Source: an uncultured Amylibacter sp. (GTDB lineage: Bacteria > Pseudomonadota > Alphaproteobacteria > Rhodobacterales > Rhodobacteraceae). Taken from it: DNA of 60,824 nucleotides. Position numbers and translations under genes: made by a program. The stretch lies in assembly GCA_905182285.1 (NCBI GenBank), contig CAJJAY010000007.1:1-60824 (forward strand), read 5' to 3'. Of this stretch, positions 1 to 7,594 are shown piece after piece; position 1 is the first letter of the stretch, and the number at the start of each line of letters is the position of its first letter. The notes under the pieces were generated by a model. That model saw only the letters and a list, made by a program, of their open reading frames with translations, was not told the origin of the DNA and did not search any database.

Positions 1-1
1 T

Positions 2-349
2 ATGAACGAAACAGAACTTAAAGAGCTCCAAGAATCGTCTGATAAAAATGTTTTTGAACTTGATATCAGGATGATATTAGTTACTTTGGGCTCACGTGGA
101 GCTGAATTGCACACTGAAGGTAAAGTATACAAACAATCTAGTTTTTCGACTAAACCAATAGATACCACAGGGGCAGGAGATACTTTTTTAGGCTCATTTA
201 TAGCATGCCATGACAATGGCTATAGTATTGAAAAATCACTAGAATATGCAGCTGCTGCATCATCTATTCAAATAACTCGAATTGGTGCAGCTAAAGCAAT
301 TCCAAAATTCGAGGAAGTCGAAGAATTTTTAAATGAGAAAATAGTATGA
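2..349 (+). CDS. PfkB-family carbohydrate kinase (ribokinase-like), C-terminal part only
   Basis: This is the C-terminal 115 residues or so of a sugar kinase of the PfkB/ribokinase family, cut by the left window edge. The PfkB signature DTTGAGDTF is present around residues 54-62; its Asp is the catalytic base and the Gly-rich loop binds ATP. The opening NETEL resembles the internal NETE motif of ribokinases, so the true start lies upstream of the window. The stop codon overlaps the ATG of the nucleoside hydrolase gene by 4 bases, which implies one operon. From context it probably phosphorylates ribose or a nucleoside released by the neighbouring hydrolase and importer. The substrate is inferred. 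Confidence 0.9.
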   Translation: MNETELKELQESSDKNVFELDIRMILVTLGSRGAELHTEGKVYKQSSFSTKPIDTTGAGDTFLGSFIACHDNGYSIEKSLEYAAAASSIQITRIGAAKAIPKFEEVEEFLNEKIV

Positions 350-1272
350 ACGTCCAAAAAATAATAATAGATACCGATCCTGGAATTGATGATGCTATGG
401 CAATATTTTTTGCTGGCTTATCAAATAAATTAGATTTGGTTGCTTTGACAAGTGTTTTTGGAAATGTAACTTTGGATAATGCGACACGTAATGCAATGGT
501 TTTAGCTGAAATTTTAGAACAAAATATTCCAGTTTCACGAGGCTTTCCAAAGCCATTAGTGCAGACACCAAATCCAGTTTCAGATTACGTACATGGTGAT
601 GAAGGCTTTGGAGATATCCCAGCCAGAACACCAAACGCAAAAGAAATTAATATCCCTGCAGATAAATATATTTGTGAACTAATAAACGCTAATGTTGGTG
701 AAATAATATTATGCCCAGTTGGACCACTTACGAATATTGCCATGGCATTACGATATGATCCTACGATTGTTTCAAAGGTAAAATCAGTTGTCATCATGGG
801 AGGTGGGGTATTTTCGGGTGGTAATGTAACGGATTTTGCAGAAGCAAATATTTGGAACGACCCACATGCAGCTGATGAAGTGTTTTCAGCTGATTGGGAG
901 GTTACGGTTATTGGTCTTGATGTTACACAGAAAGTTATATGTGCACATACTGAATTTTCTGCATTAGTAAACAAAGCACCTATTATTGGTGGTTTTTTAG
1001 AGCAAGCAACAGATTTTTACATTAAATTTTATAAAGAAGCAGCTGGAATAAACGGCTGTCAGATGCATGATCCAATCACAGTTATTGCTACGATATATCC
1101 TGAATTATTTACATACGAATATCACCCAATTGAAGTATGCTTAGAGCCTTCAAAAATAGGTGAAACAAGAATTAGTAAAGATAATAATCGTAGATTAGCA
1201 AAAGTTGCTGTAGAAGTAGATGTTGACGCAGTGAAGAAAATATTTTTTGATACTATTAAAACTGGATTTTAA
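346..1272 (+). CDS. Nucleoside hydrolase (IUNH family)
   Basis: A 308-residue protein of the inosine/uridine-preferring nucleoside hydrolase family, which cleaves the N-glycosidic bond of ribonucleosides to give a free base and ribose. The N-terminal Asp cluster DTDPGIDDA at residues 9-17 binds Ca2+ and activates water. A MHDP motif near residue 245 supplies the conserved C-terminal His. Length is typical. It overlaps the upstream PfkB kinase gene by 4 bases and is followed 12 bases later by an oxygenase gene, so it is co-transcribed with both. The pairing with a ribokinase-like enzyme and a BMP-type importer supports a role in nucleoside catabolism. The base preference cannot be read from the sequence. 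Confidence 0.93.
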   Translation: MNVQKIIIDTDPGIDDAMAIFFAGLSNKLDLVALTSVFGNVTLDNATRNAMVLAEILEQNIPVSRGFPKPLVQTPNPVSDYVHGDEGFGDIPARTPNAKEINIPADKYICELINANVGEIILCPVGPLTNIAMALRYDPTIVSKVKSVVIMGGGVFSGGNVTDFAEANIWNDPHAADEVFSADWEVTVIGLDVTQKVICAHTEFSALVNKAPIIGGFLEQATDFYIKFYKEAAGINGCQMHDPITVIATIYPELFTYEYHPIEVCLEPSKIGETRISKDNNRRLAKVAVEVDVDAVKKIFFDTIKTGF

Positions 1273-1284
1273 GGAGCTTATTAA

Positions 1285-2118
1285 ATGGCTGAATTTGAAA
1301 TATTAGCAATTGGATTAGATGAAGTAGATGCACCAGCGAAATTTGCGAAGTCTTTTCGTGAAACTGGATTTGCTATCATAAAAGATCATAATATCAATGC
1401 GGATGAAATTGATCGAATGTATGGTGTTTGGACTGATTTCTTTGCAAGCAATGAAGGTCCAAAATTTGCTGTGCAACCAGGTGAATCTGCAGGTTATTTT
1501 GGCTATAAGTCTGAAAATGCAAAAGGAAGTGCTAATAAAGATCTTAAAGAATTTTTTCATGCATATCAGAATAAATCACTACCTGAAATTGCTGAAAAAG
1601 AAACACGTGAATTTCAAGAAAAACTAATTAAAATGGGCTCAACCTTATTAGGATGGCTGGATCAAGAATCTAATGGCCATGTAAGTTTTTCTGAACCGTT
1701 AGAAAATATGATCAATGGTAGTGATATGAATTTGCTGCGCATTATTCACTATCCTCCATTGCCAGATAACGTAGAGCCAGGAGAAGTTCGCGCAGCAGCG
1801 CACGAGGATATAAATCTTATAACACTTCTAGTAACAGGAACTGAGCCTGGCCTTCAGGCAAAAGATGTTAATGGTAATTGGCATGATGTTCCATGTAAGC
1901 CAGGATATATTACAGTAAATTCAGGAGATATGTTGGCAATGGCTAGTAAAGGCCACTATCCGTCAACACCCCACCGTGTAGTAAATCCCCCTATGCAAGA
2001 AAATAGATCACGTTATTCAATGCCTCTTTTTGTTCATCCTCGTCCTGATGTTTTGTTAGATAAGATGACTGCGGAAGAGTTTTTAAATGAACGATTAAAA
2101 GAAATTGGGTTGAAATAA
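1285..2118 (+). CDS. 2-oxoglutarate/Fe(II)-dependent dioxygenase, isopenicillin N synthase-like family
   Basis: A 277-residue non-haem iron oxygenase. The facial triad is visible: His173 and Asp175 in AAHEDINL, and His230 in STPHRV. Arg243 in RSRYS is the expected 2-oxoglutarate carboxylate ligand. A plausible ribosome binding site (AAGGAG) precedes the ATG at 1285. It lies between nucleoside hydrolase and the BMP-type binding protein in a tightly spaced cluster, so a substrate among nucleosides or nucleobases is likely, for example a hydroxylation or demethylation before cleavage. That is inference, since family members act on many small molecules. Family assignment is firm; substrate is unknown. 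Confidence 0.88.
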   Translation: MAEFEILAIGLDEVDAPAKFAKSFRETGFAIIKDHNINADEIDRMYGVWTDFFASNEGPKFAVQPGESAGYFGYKSENAKGSANKDLKEFFHAYQNKSLPEIAEKETREFQEKLIKMGSTLLGWLDQESNGHVSFSEPLENMINGSDMNLLRIIHYPPLPDNVEPGEVRAAAHEDINLITLLVTGTEPGLQAKDVNGNWHDVPCKPGYITVNSGDMLAMASKGHYPSTPHRVVNPPMQENRSRYSMPLFVHPRPDVLLDKMTAEEFLNERLKEIGLK

Positions 2119-2180
2119 GTATGCAAACGCTGTTGTTTGCTATTATAAATAGTGCATCTGCACATAACAAGGAGAGTACA

Positions 2181-3179
2181 ATGAAGAAAATCTATTTAAT
2201 TATGATGGCTGCCATCATGAGTTTAATGGGATCTTTGGCTTTTGCTGATTTTAAACCAGCAGTAATTTACGACATGGGTGGTAAATTCGATAAGTCATTT
2301 AATGAAGGTGTATACAACGGTATTAAACGTTTCACTGACGAAACTGGAATAGCTGTGATGGAATTTGAAGTCACAAATGAAGCTCAACGCCAGCAAGCAA
2401 TGGAAAAAATGATACAACGTGGTGCTACACTAGTTTTGGGCGTTGGTTTTGCTCAAGCTGATGCTATTGATAAAGTTGCAGCTGCAAATCCAGACAAAAT
2501 GTTCTCAATTATTGATGTTAATTGGTTGGATAGACCAAACTTACGTCAATATACTTTTAAAGAAGAAGAAGGTTCTTATTTAGTAGGCATGGCAGCAGCT
2601 ATGGCGTCTAAAACTGGAACAGTCGGCTTCGTTGGTGGTATGGACATTCCCCTAATTAGAGCATTTCAATGTGGATATGAGCAAGGCGTTATGGCTGTAA
2701 ATTCAGGAGCAACTGTTTTAAGTAACATGACAGGTACAACTCCTGCTGCATGGAATGACCCTGCAAAAGGTTCTGAACTTACACAGAGTCAAATCGACCG
2801 TGGTGCGGATGTTGTTTATCAAGCTGCAGGCGGAACAGGAGCTGGAGTTATTTCAGCAGCAGTTGATGCAGGCAAATTAGCAATTGGTGTTGATTCAAAC
2901 CAAAATCACTTAGCTCCAGGATCAATCCTAACTTCCATGTTGAAGCGTGTTGATGTTGCTGCATACAATACAATGAAAGATGGCCTATCAGGTGATTTCA
3001 ATGTTGGTGTGCAAACGCTTGGTTTAGCTGAAGATGGTGTTGGCTGGTCATTAGATGAGCACAATGCAAGCTTGATTTCAGATGATATGAAGGCAGCTCT
3101 TGATTCAGCGTCTGCAAAAATCATTTCTGGTGAAATCGATGTTCATGATTACCGATCTGATAACACATGCACAATGTAA
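2181..3179 (+). CDS. BMP-family ABC transporter substrate-binding protein (nucleoside uptake)
   Basis: A periplasmic binding protein of the basic membrane protein (BMP/PnrA) family, 332 residues from the ATG at 2181. That start is preferred over one at 2121 because AAGGAG lies at 2169-2174 and a clean signal peptide follows (MKKIYLIMM... cleaving after LAFA). Family features include the N-terminal IYDMGGKFDKSFNEG and GVGFAQADA. BMP proteins of this kind bind purine or pyrimidine nucleosides. The two-NBD ATPase and two permeases immediately downstream complete the importer, and the flanking nucleoside hydrolase and cytidine deaminase support nucleosides as cargo. A strong hairpin directly after the stop may raise its expression above that of the membrane genes. 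Confidence 0.93.
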   Translation: MKKIYLIMMAAIMSLMGSLAFADFKPAVIYDMGGKFDKSFNEGVYNGIKRFTDETGIAVMEFEVTNEAQRQQAMEKMIQRGATLVLGVGFAQADAIDKVAAANPDKMFSIIDVNWLDRPNLRQYTFKEEEGSYLVGMAAAMASKTGTVGFVGGMDIPLIRAFQCGYEQGVMAVNSGATVLSNMTGTTPAAWNDPAKGSELTQSQIDRGADVVYQAAGGTGAGVISAAVDAGKLAIGVDSNQNHLAPGSILTSMLKRVDVAAYNTMKDGLSGDFNVGVQTLGLAEDGVGWSLDEHNASLISDDMKAALDSASAKIISGEIDVHDYRSDNTCTM

Positions 3180-3191
3180 TCACCGTCTAAG

Positions 3192-4763
3192 ATGATGATT
3201 AATAAATCAATAAAAACAAGCGGTGGTGACACCGCTTGTTATATTCTGGAATTACAAAAAATAAGTAAATCTTTTGGATTAGTTGAGGCTAATAAGAATA
3301 TAGATTTGCAAATTGAAGCTGGAACAATTCATGGAATTATTGGTGAAAATGGAGCTGGTAAATCAACATTAATGAATATTCTGTATGGTTTACACCGTGC
3401 TAATTCTGGTGAAATGCTTGTTAACGGTGCCAGAGTAAAGATTAAAAGCAGCGCAGATGCACTATCATTGGGAATAGGGATGGTTCATCAACATTTTATG
3501 CTTATTCCTAGGTTCACAGTTTTAGAAAATGTAATGCTGGGTTCAGAAGGTGGCGCACTTCTTAGCAAAGGTAGGATATCAACCGCAAACAAGTTAAAAG
3601 AATTGGGCCAAACATTTGATATGGAAGTTGATCCATACGTTTTGGTAAGTGACTTGAATGTTGGAATGCGTCAACGCGTGGAAATTCTAAAGGCCTTAAA
3701 AGGTGGAGCAAAAATATTAATATTAGATGAGCCAACAGGTGTTCTTACGCCTCAAGAGGCAACACAACTTTTTGAAATTTTAGATAAGTTAAGAGAGAAT
3801 GGTGTTACTGTCTTATTAATTACCCATAAGTTAGCTGAAATTATGGCAATAACTGACAACGTATCAATAATGCGTGGTGGTGAAATGGTGGGCCATCGAA
3901 AAACAAGTGATACAAATCCACAAGAATTGGCCGAATTAATGGTTGGTCGAAAAGTTTTATTAAATGTTGAAAAACCAAAAGCAAAACCAAAAGAAATAGC
4001 TTTAAATGTAAGAAATTTGGGCTGCTACTCGTCACGTGGTCATAAAGTTTTAGATAATCTAACATTCCAAGTTAAGTCGGGGGAAATACTTGGTGTGGCA
4101 GGAGTATCAGGAAATGGTCAAACACCTTTAATGGAAATCTTAGCTGGAATGAGAAAGCCTGATGAAGGCTATTTCGAAATACTTGGCAAAAAAATTGATC
4201 ATGAAACTAAGGTATCACCGTTTACAATGAGAGAAAATGCAATTGGCCACATTCCAGAAGACAGACACAAACATGGGTTAATACTGGGATTTGAAGCATA
4301 TGAAAATATGGTTCTGGGTTTTCATAATACAGAAATGACTGGTGAAAAGAAATTATTAGATAAAAACCATATGTTAAAGCATACGGCTGATAGAATGGAT
4401 GAATATGATATTCGCCCAAGGAATCCAAAATTATTAGCAAGTAGTTTCTCTGGAGGAAATCAGCAAAAAATTGTTGTGGCTAGAGAGCTTTACAAAAATC
4501 CAAAACTTCTAATTGTTGGTGAACCAACAAGAGGCGTTGATGTTGGAGCAATTGAATTTATTCATAAACAATTAATACAATTAAGAGATCAAGGATGTGC
4601 AATCATTTTGATATCTGTTGAATTGGATGAAATCATGGGCTTATCAGATAGAATATTGGTTATGAATAAAGGGCAAGAAGTATCAACTGTTAATGGTGAT
4701 GATGCCAATCCAAAAGACCTAGGCCTTATGATGGCAGGTATTTCAGAGGAGGCCTCAAATTGA
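3192..4763 (+). CDS. ABC transporter ATP-binding protein with two nucleotide-binding domains (nucleoside/sugar type)
   Basis: A fused double ATPase of the type paired with BMP-type importers, about 523 residues. Domain 1 has Walker A GENGAGKST (about residues 51-59) and Walker B ILILDEPTG, with an atypical signature LNVGMRQR. Domain 2 has the degenerate Walker A GVSGNGQTP usual for the family, an intact signature FSGGNQQK and the B site GEPTRGVD. The start is uncertain. The ATG at 3192 has little Shine-Dalgarno sequence, and the first 17 or so codons run through a perfect 11-bp hairpin, while family-like sequence begins only at LELQKISKSF near 3246. A non-ATG start near 3243-3246 is therefore possible. 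The end overlaps the next gene by 4 bases. Confidence 0.93.
   Translation: MMINKSIKTSGGDTACYILELQKISKSFGLVEANKNIDLQIEAGTIHGIIGENGAGKSTLMNILYGLHRANSGEMLVNGARVKIKSSADALSLGIGMVHQHFMLIPRFTVLENVMLGSEGGALLSKGRISTANKLKELGQTFDMEVDPYVLVSDLNVGMRQRVEILKALKGGAKILILDEPTGVLTPQEATQLFEILDKLRENGVTVLLITHKLAEIMAITDNVSIMRGGEMVGHRKTSDTNPQELAELMVGRKVLLNVEKPKAKPKEIALNVRNLGCYSSRGHKVLDNLTFQVKSGEILGVAGVSGNGQTPLMEILAGMRKPDEGYFEILGKKIDHETKVSPFTMRENAIGHIPEDRHKHGLILGFEAYENMVLGFHNTEMTGEKKLLDKNHMLKHTADRMDEYDIRPRNPKLLASSFSGGNQQKIVVARELYKNPKLLIVGEPTRGVDVGAIEFIHKQLIQLRDQGCAIILISVELDEIMGLSDRILVMNKGQEVSTVNGDDANPKDLGLMMAGISEEASN
3215..3240 (+). terminator. Strong intercistronic hairpin after the BMP binding-protein gene
   Basis: A perfect 11-bp inverted repeat, AACAAGCGGTG at 3215-3225 and CACCGCTTGTT at 3230-3240, with loop GTGA. 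It is 36 bases after the stop of the binding-protein gene. No long T-tract follows, so partial termination or protection of the upstream mRNA from 3' decay is more likely than full termination, because the importer genes continue downstream. It lies inside the apparent N-terminus of the ATPase gene. Confidence 0.75.
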
Positions 4764-5875
4764 GTGTTATGAAACCTTTACCACGGTGGGCAGATTTAAT
4801 TCTTTTACCATTTATAAACTTATGTACTGCATTTTTTGTTTGTGGAATTGTTGTATATATTATTGGTGAAAATCCTTGGGAAGCATTGTTAGTTATGCTT
4901 AAAGGTGCATTTATTTATCCAGGAAGTCTTGGCTATACCCTATACTATACGACCAATTTTATATTTACAGGATTGGCTGTTGCCACCGCATTTCATGCTA
5001 AGCTATTTAATATAGGTGGTGAGGGTCAGGCTTATGTTGGTAGCTTGGGTATCTTATTAGCAACTGCATTATTTGCACCGTTTCTCCCAGCAGTATTTGT
5101 TGTTTTATTATGTATAATATGTTCTGCAATGGTAGGAGCTGCTTGGGCTTTCATTCCTGGATATTTACAAGCTAAAAGAGGCAGTCATGTAGTTATTACA
5201 ACTATAATGTTTAATTTTTTAGCTTCTTCTTTAATGGTCTATTTGCTTGCAGGTCCACTAATCCAATTAGGACAACAATCTCCACAATCTGATTTGATTC
5301 CTGAAAGTGCACAACTCGCTTCATTTGAAACATTTCTTGGTTTATTTGGGGTTGATATAGCGTCATCTCCATTAAATCTATCTTTTGTATTGGCACTGCT
5401 TGCATTGTTTGTTTTTTGGGTATTAATTTGGAAAACTAGATTAGGCTACGAAATTCGAGCTGTTGGCAAAAATCAAGATGCTGCAAATTATGCAGGGATT
5501 AATGTACCAAAAATTATTATTATCACTATGACAATATCAGGTGCATTTGCTGGGTTACTCGCTGTTAACGAAGTTATGGGTGTTCAACACAGAGCTATAT
5601 TAAATTTTACTGCTGGATATGGCTTTACAGGAATTGCTGTTGCATTGATGGGGCGGAATCATCCTGTTGGTATATTTTTCGCAAGTTTACTATTTGGAGC
5701 ATTGTTCCAAGGTGGAGCTGAGTTAGATTTTGAATTTCAATCTATTACACGAGATATGGTCTTACTTATTCAGGGGATGATTATTTTATTTTCCGGGGCA
5801 TTAGCATACATGTTTAATCCAGCACTTTCTAAAGTATTCAGCCGAATAACAAAGAATGGAGCCAATGATGATTGA
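4760..5875 (+). CDS. ABC transporter permease, nucleoside/sugar type (first of pair)
   Basis: A hydrophobic permease of about 371 residues with 8 or more predicted membrane segments, of the family paired with BMP binding proteins (YufP-like). The conserved KLFNIGGEGQ motif appears near residue 88 and the coupling-loop region GYEIRAVGKNQDAANYAG near residue 230. The likely start is TTG at 4760, overlapping the TGA stop of the ATPase gene and placed 7 bases after GAGGAGG at 4746-4752. An in-frame ATG at 4769 is the alternative. It overlaps the second permease gene downstream. Confidence 0.93.
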   Translation: MSVMKPLPRWADLILLPFINLCTAFFVCGIVVYIIGENPWEALLVMLKGAFIYPGSLGYTLYYTTNFIFTGLAVATAFHAKLFNIGGEGQAYVGSLGILLATALFAPFLPAVFVVLLCIICSAMVGAAWAFIPGYLQAKRGSHVVITTIMFNFLASSLMVYLLAGPLIQLGQQSPQSDLIPESAQLASFETFLGLFGVDIASSPLNLSFVLALLALFVFWVLIWKTRLGYEIRAVGKNQDAANYAGINVPKIIIITMTISGAFAGLLAVNEVMGVQHRAILNFTAGYGFTGIAVALMGRNHPVGIFFASLLFGALFQGGAELDFEFQSITRDMVLLIQGMIILFSGALAYMFNPALSKVFSRITKNGANDD

Positions 5876-6836
5876 TTTTTTTTATCAAACGTTGTGGGCT
5901 CTAGATGCCACACTTAGAGTTGCAACTCCTCTAATGCTTTGTGCGATGGCAGGAATTTTTTCTGAACGATCTGGAATAGTTGATATATCCCTTGAAGGTA
6001 AATTATTATCTGGTGCTTTTGTGGCTGCAACCATTGCAAGTTTAACTGGTTCCGTATGGCTAGGTTTAATAGGTGCAATTAGTGCATCAGTATTGATGTC
6101 TTTGCTTCATGGATTTGCCTGTATTACCCATAGAGGTGATCAAGTTGTAAGTGGTGTGGCGATTAATTTTTTAGCATCTGGACTTACCGTTATTTTGGGT
6201 ATTGCGATATTTAAACGAGGTGGTCAAACACCAACACTAAGTTCTGGAGAAAGATTTAGACCCATAGAGCTTTGGTTTGTTGATGCTTTAGATAATGTAC
6301 CAGTTATTGGAGCAATTTATAGAGAGTTAATAAGTGGACATAGTTTGTTAGTTTATGTAGCCTTGCTTTGCGTTCCAATAGCCTCATTTATATTATATAA
6401 AAGTCGTTTCGGCCTTCGTTTGCGAGCAGTAGGGGAATCTCCAATAGCTGTTGATAGCGCTGGTGTGTCTGTTACTTGGTTACGTTACCGAGCGCTTATT
6501 GTAGGTGGTGTATTTTGTGGAATAGCAGGGGCATACCTTTCAATTTCTCATGGTGCAAATTTTGTTCGTGAGATGTCAGCCGGAAAAGGCTACATAGCTT
6601 TAGCCGCAGTAATTTTTGGAAATTGGCGGCCTATTCGAGCTTTTTGGGCATGCTTAATGTTTGGCTTCTTAGATGCAATTACTTCACGATTACAAGATAT
6701 AGACTTACCATTGATTGGTGAAGTGCCTGCGCAATTAATGTCTGCATTGCCCTATATAATGACTATCATTTTGTTATCAGGATTTATTGGGAGACCTAGT
6801 CCTCCTTCGGCTATAGGCGTTCCCTATAAAAAATAG
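5865..6836 (+). CDS. ABC transporter permease, nucleoside/sugar type (second of pair)
   Basis: The second inner-membrane subunit of the BMP-type importer (YufQ-like), about 320 residues and very hydrophobic. The family motif GIVDISLEGKLLSGAF appears near residue 40 and the coupling region GLRLRAVGESPIAVDSAGV near residue 185. Three candidate starts overlap the end of the first permease: ATG at 5856, 5865 and 5868. GGAG at 5858-5861 favours 5865 or 5868, and I use 5865. It partners the first permease, the double ATPase and the binding protein in one transcription unit. Confidence 0.92.
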   Translation: MMIDFFYQTLWALDATLRVATPLMLCAMAGIFSERSGIVDISLEGKLLSGAFVAATIASLTGSVWLGLIGAISASVLMSLLHGFACITHRGDQVVSGVAINFLASGLTVILGIAIFKRGGQTPTLSSGERFRPIELWFVDALDNVPVIGAIYRELISGHSLLVYVALLCVPIASFILYKSRFGLRLRAVGESPIAVDSAGVSVTWLRYRALIVGGVFCGIAGAYLSISHGANFVREMSAGKGYIALAAVIFGNWRPIRAFWACLMFGFLDAITSRLQDIDLPLIGEVPAQLMSALPYIMTIILLSGFIGRPSPPSAIGVPYKK

Positions 6837-6864
6837 CAATAAATATAAAAGGTATATTTTTAAT

Positions 6865-7260
6865 ATGTTAGACAAACAAACTATTAATAAACTATTGGAA
6901 GCAGCTACGTCTGTAATGTCTAATGCTCACGTACCATATTCAAATTTCCAAGTTGGAGCGAGTATACTTTATAAGGATGGTACAATTGAAGTAGGGTGTA
7001 ATATTGAAAACGCATCTTTTGGCGCAACTATATGTGCTGAAAGAACAGCTATAAGTACAGGAGCTGCAAAAGGAAAATTAAATATTGAAGCAATATGTGT
7101 AACCAACTTAACGGATACTATGGTTACTCCTTGTGGTATTTGTAGACAGGTAATTTGGGAGTTTGGTCAAAATCTTCCGGTAATTTGCTCAAATAAGAAT
7201 GGTGATTATAAAATTTTAACTATTTCTGAACTTTTACCACACGCGTTTGATTTAAATTAA
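6865..7260 (+). CDS. cdd: Cytidine deaminase
   Basis: A 131-residue homotetrameric-type cytidine deaminase that converts cytidine and deoxycytidine to uridine and deoxyuridine. Both zinc motifs are present: CAERTAI, with the zinc Cys and catalytic Glu, near residues 57-63, and PCGICRQ, with two zinc Cys, near residues 92-98. The substrate loop NIENASFGA is intact. It starts 28 bases after the second permease, so the importer and the deaminase probably form one salvage operon. A strong bidirectional terminator follows. Confidence 0.96.
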   Translation: MLDKQTINKLLEAATSVMSNAHVPYSNFQVGASILYKDGTIEVGCNIENASFGATICAERTAISTGAAKGKLNIEAICVTNLTDTMVTPCGICRQVIWEFGQNLPVICSNKNGDYKILTISELLPHAFDLN

Positions 7261-7292
7261 CTTTTATTAAATCTAATCTATCATCAAAAAAT

Positions 7293-7319
7293 AAAGCCCC
7301 AGTAATAAACTGGGGCTTT
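7293..7319. terminator. Bidirectional rho-independent terminator between cdd and the aceA operon
   Basis: A perfect 11-bp stem (AAAGCCCCAGT at 7293-7303 with ACTGGGGCTTT at 7309-7319), loop AATAA, followed by T on the plus strand and by T (A on plus) on the other side. It lies between converging genes and can serve both strands. Confidence 0.93.
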
Positions 7320-7358
7320 TTGGGTTTGGGTGTTATGATTCCTCGCCCAACAAGGGGA

Positions 7359-7583
7359 TTATCCCTTTTTCGTGATCACTGGGATTAGAAGATCTCCCCA
7401 GTTGCCATCTCCATTGTGATGACGGCTTGATCTGATTAGCTCAACCGTTACGCCAGCTTCTACAGCGCGTGCTACTGATTGGTTTAAGCGGTGCAAATCA
7501 TTAGCTAACATTCGGATTGCTTGATCTGCTTGATCAATTTTTTCAGATGTAGTTGGTTCTACGGCCTTTATTTGTGCAGTCAT
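7359..7583 (-). CDS. Small conserved-looking protein downstream of isocitrate lyase
   Basis: A 74-residue soluble protein I do not recognise as a named family. It has a helical, charged N-terminal half (DQADQAIRMLANDLHRLNQSV) and a C-terminal part rich in His, Asn and Gly (SSRHHNGDGNWGD) ending in VITKKG. It starts 11 bases after the aceA stop and ATCTCTCC on the plus strand gives a good Shine-Dalgarno (GGAGAGAT), so it is translated as the second gene of the aceA operon. The position suggests a role tied to isocitrate lyase or the glyoxylate shunt, but nothing in the sequence shows which. Confidence 0.75.
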   Translation of the reverse strand: MTAQIKAVEPTTSEKIDQADQAIRMLANDLHRLNQSVARAVEAGVTVELIRSSRHHNGDGNWGDLLIPVITKKG

Positions 7584-7594
7584 AATATCTCTCC

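Noticed and set aside
585-974. Open frame on the minus strand inside the nucleoside hydrolase gene
   Set aside because: It lies wholly within a clear enzyme gene and has no ribosome binding site or recognisable product.
7352-7367. Short inverted repeat AAGGG/CCCTT at the end of the 74-residue gene
   Set aside because: Only 5 bp and overlaps the stop codon; the strong terminator at 7293-7319 already explains the 3' end.
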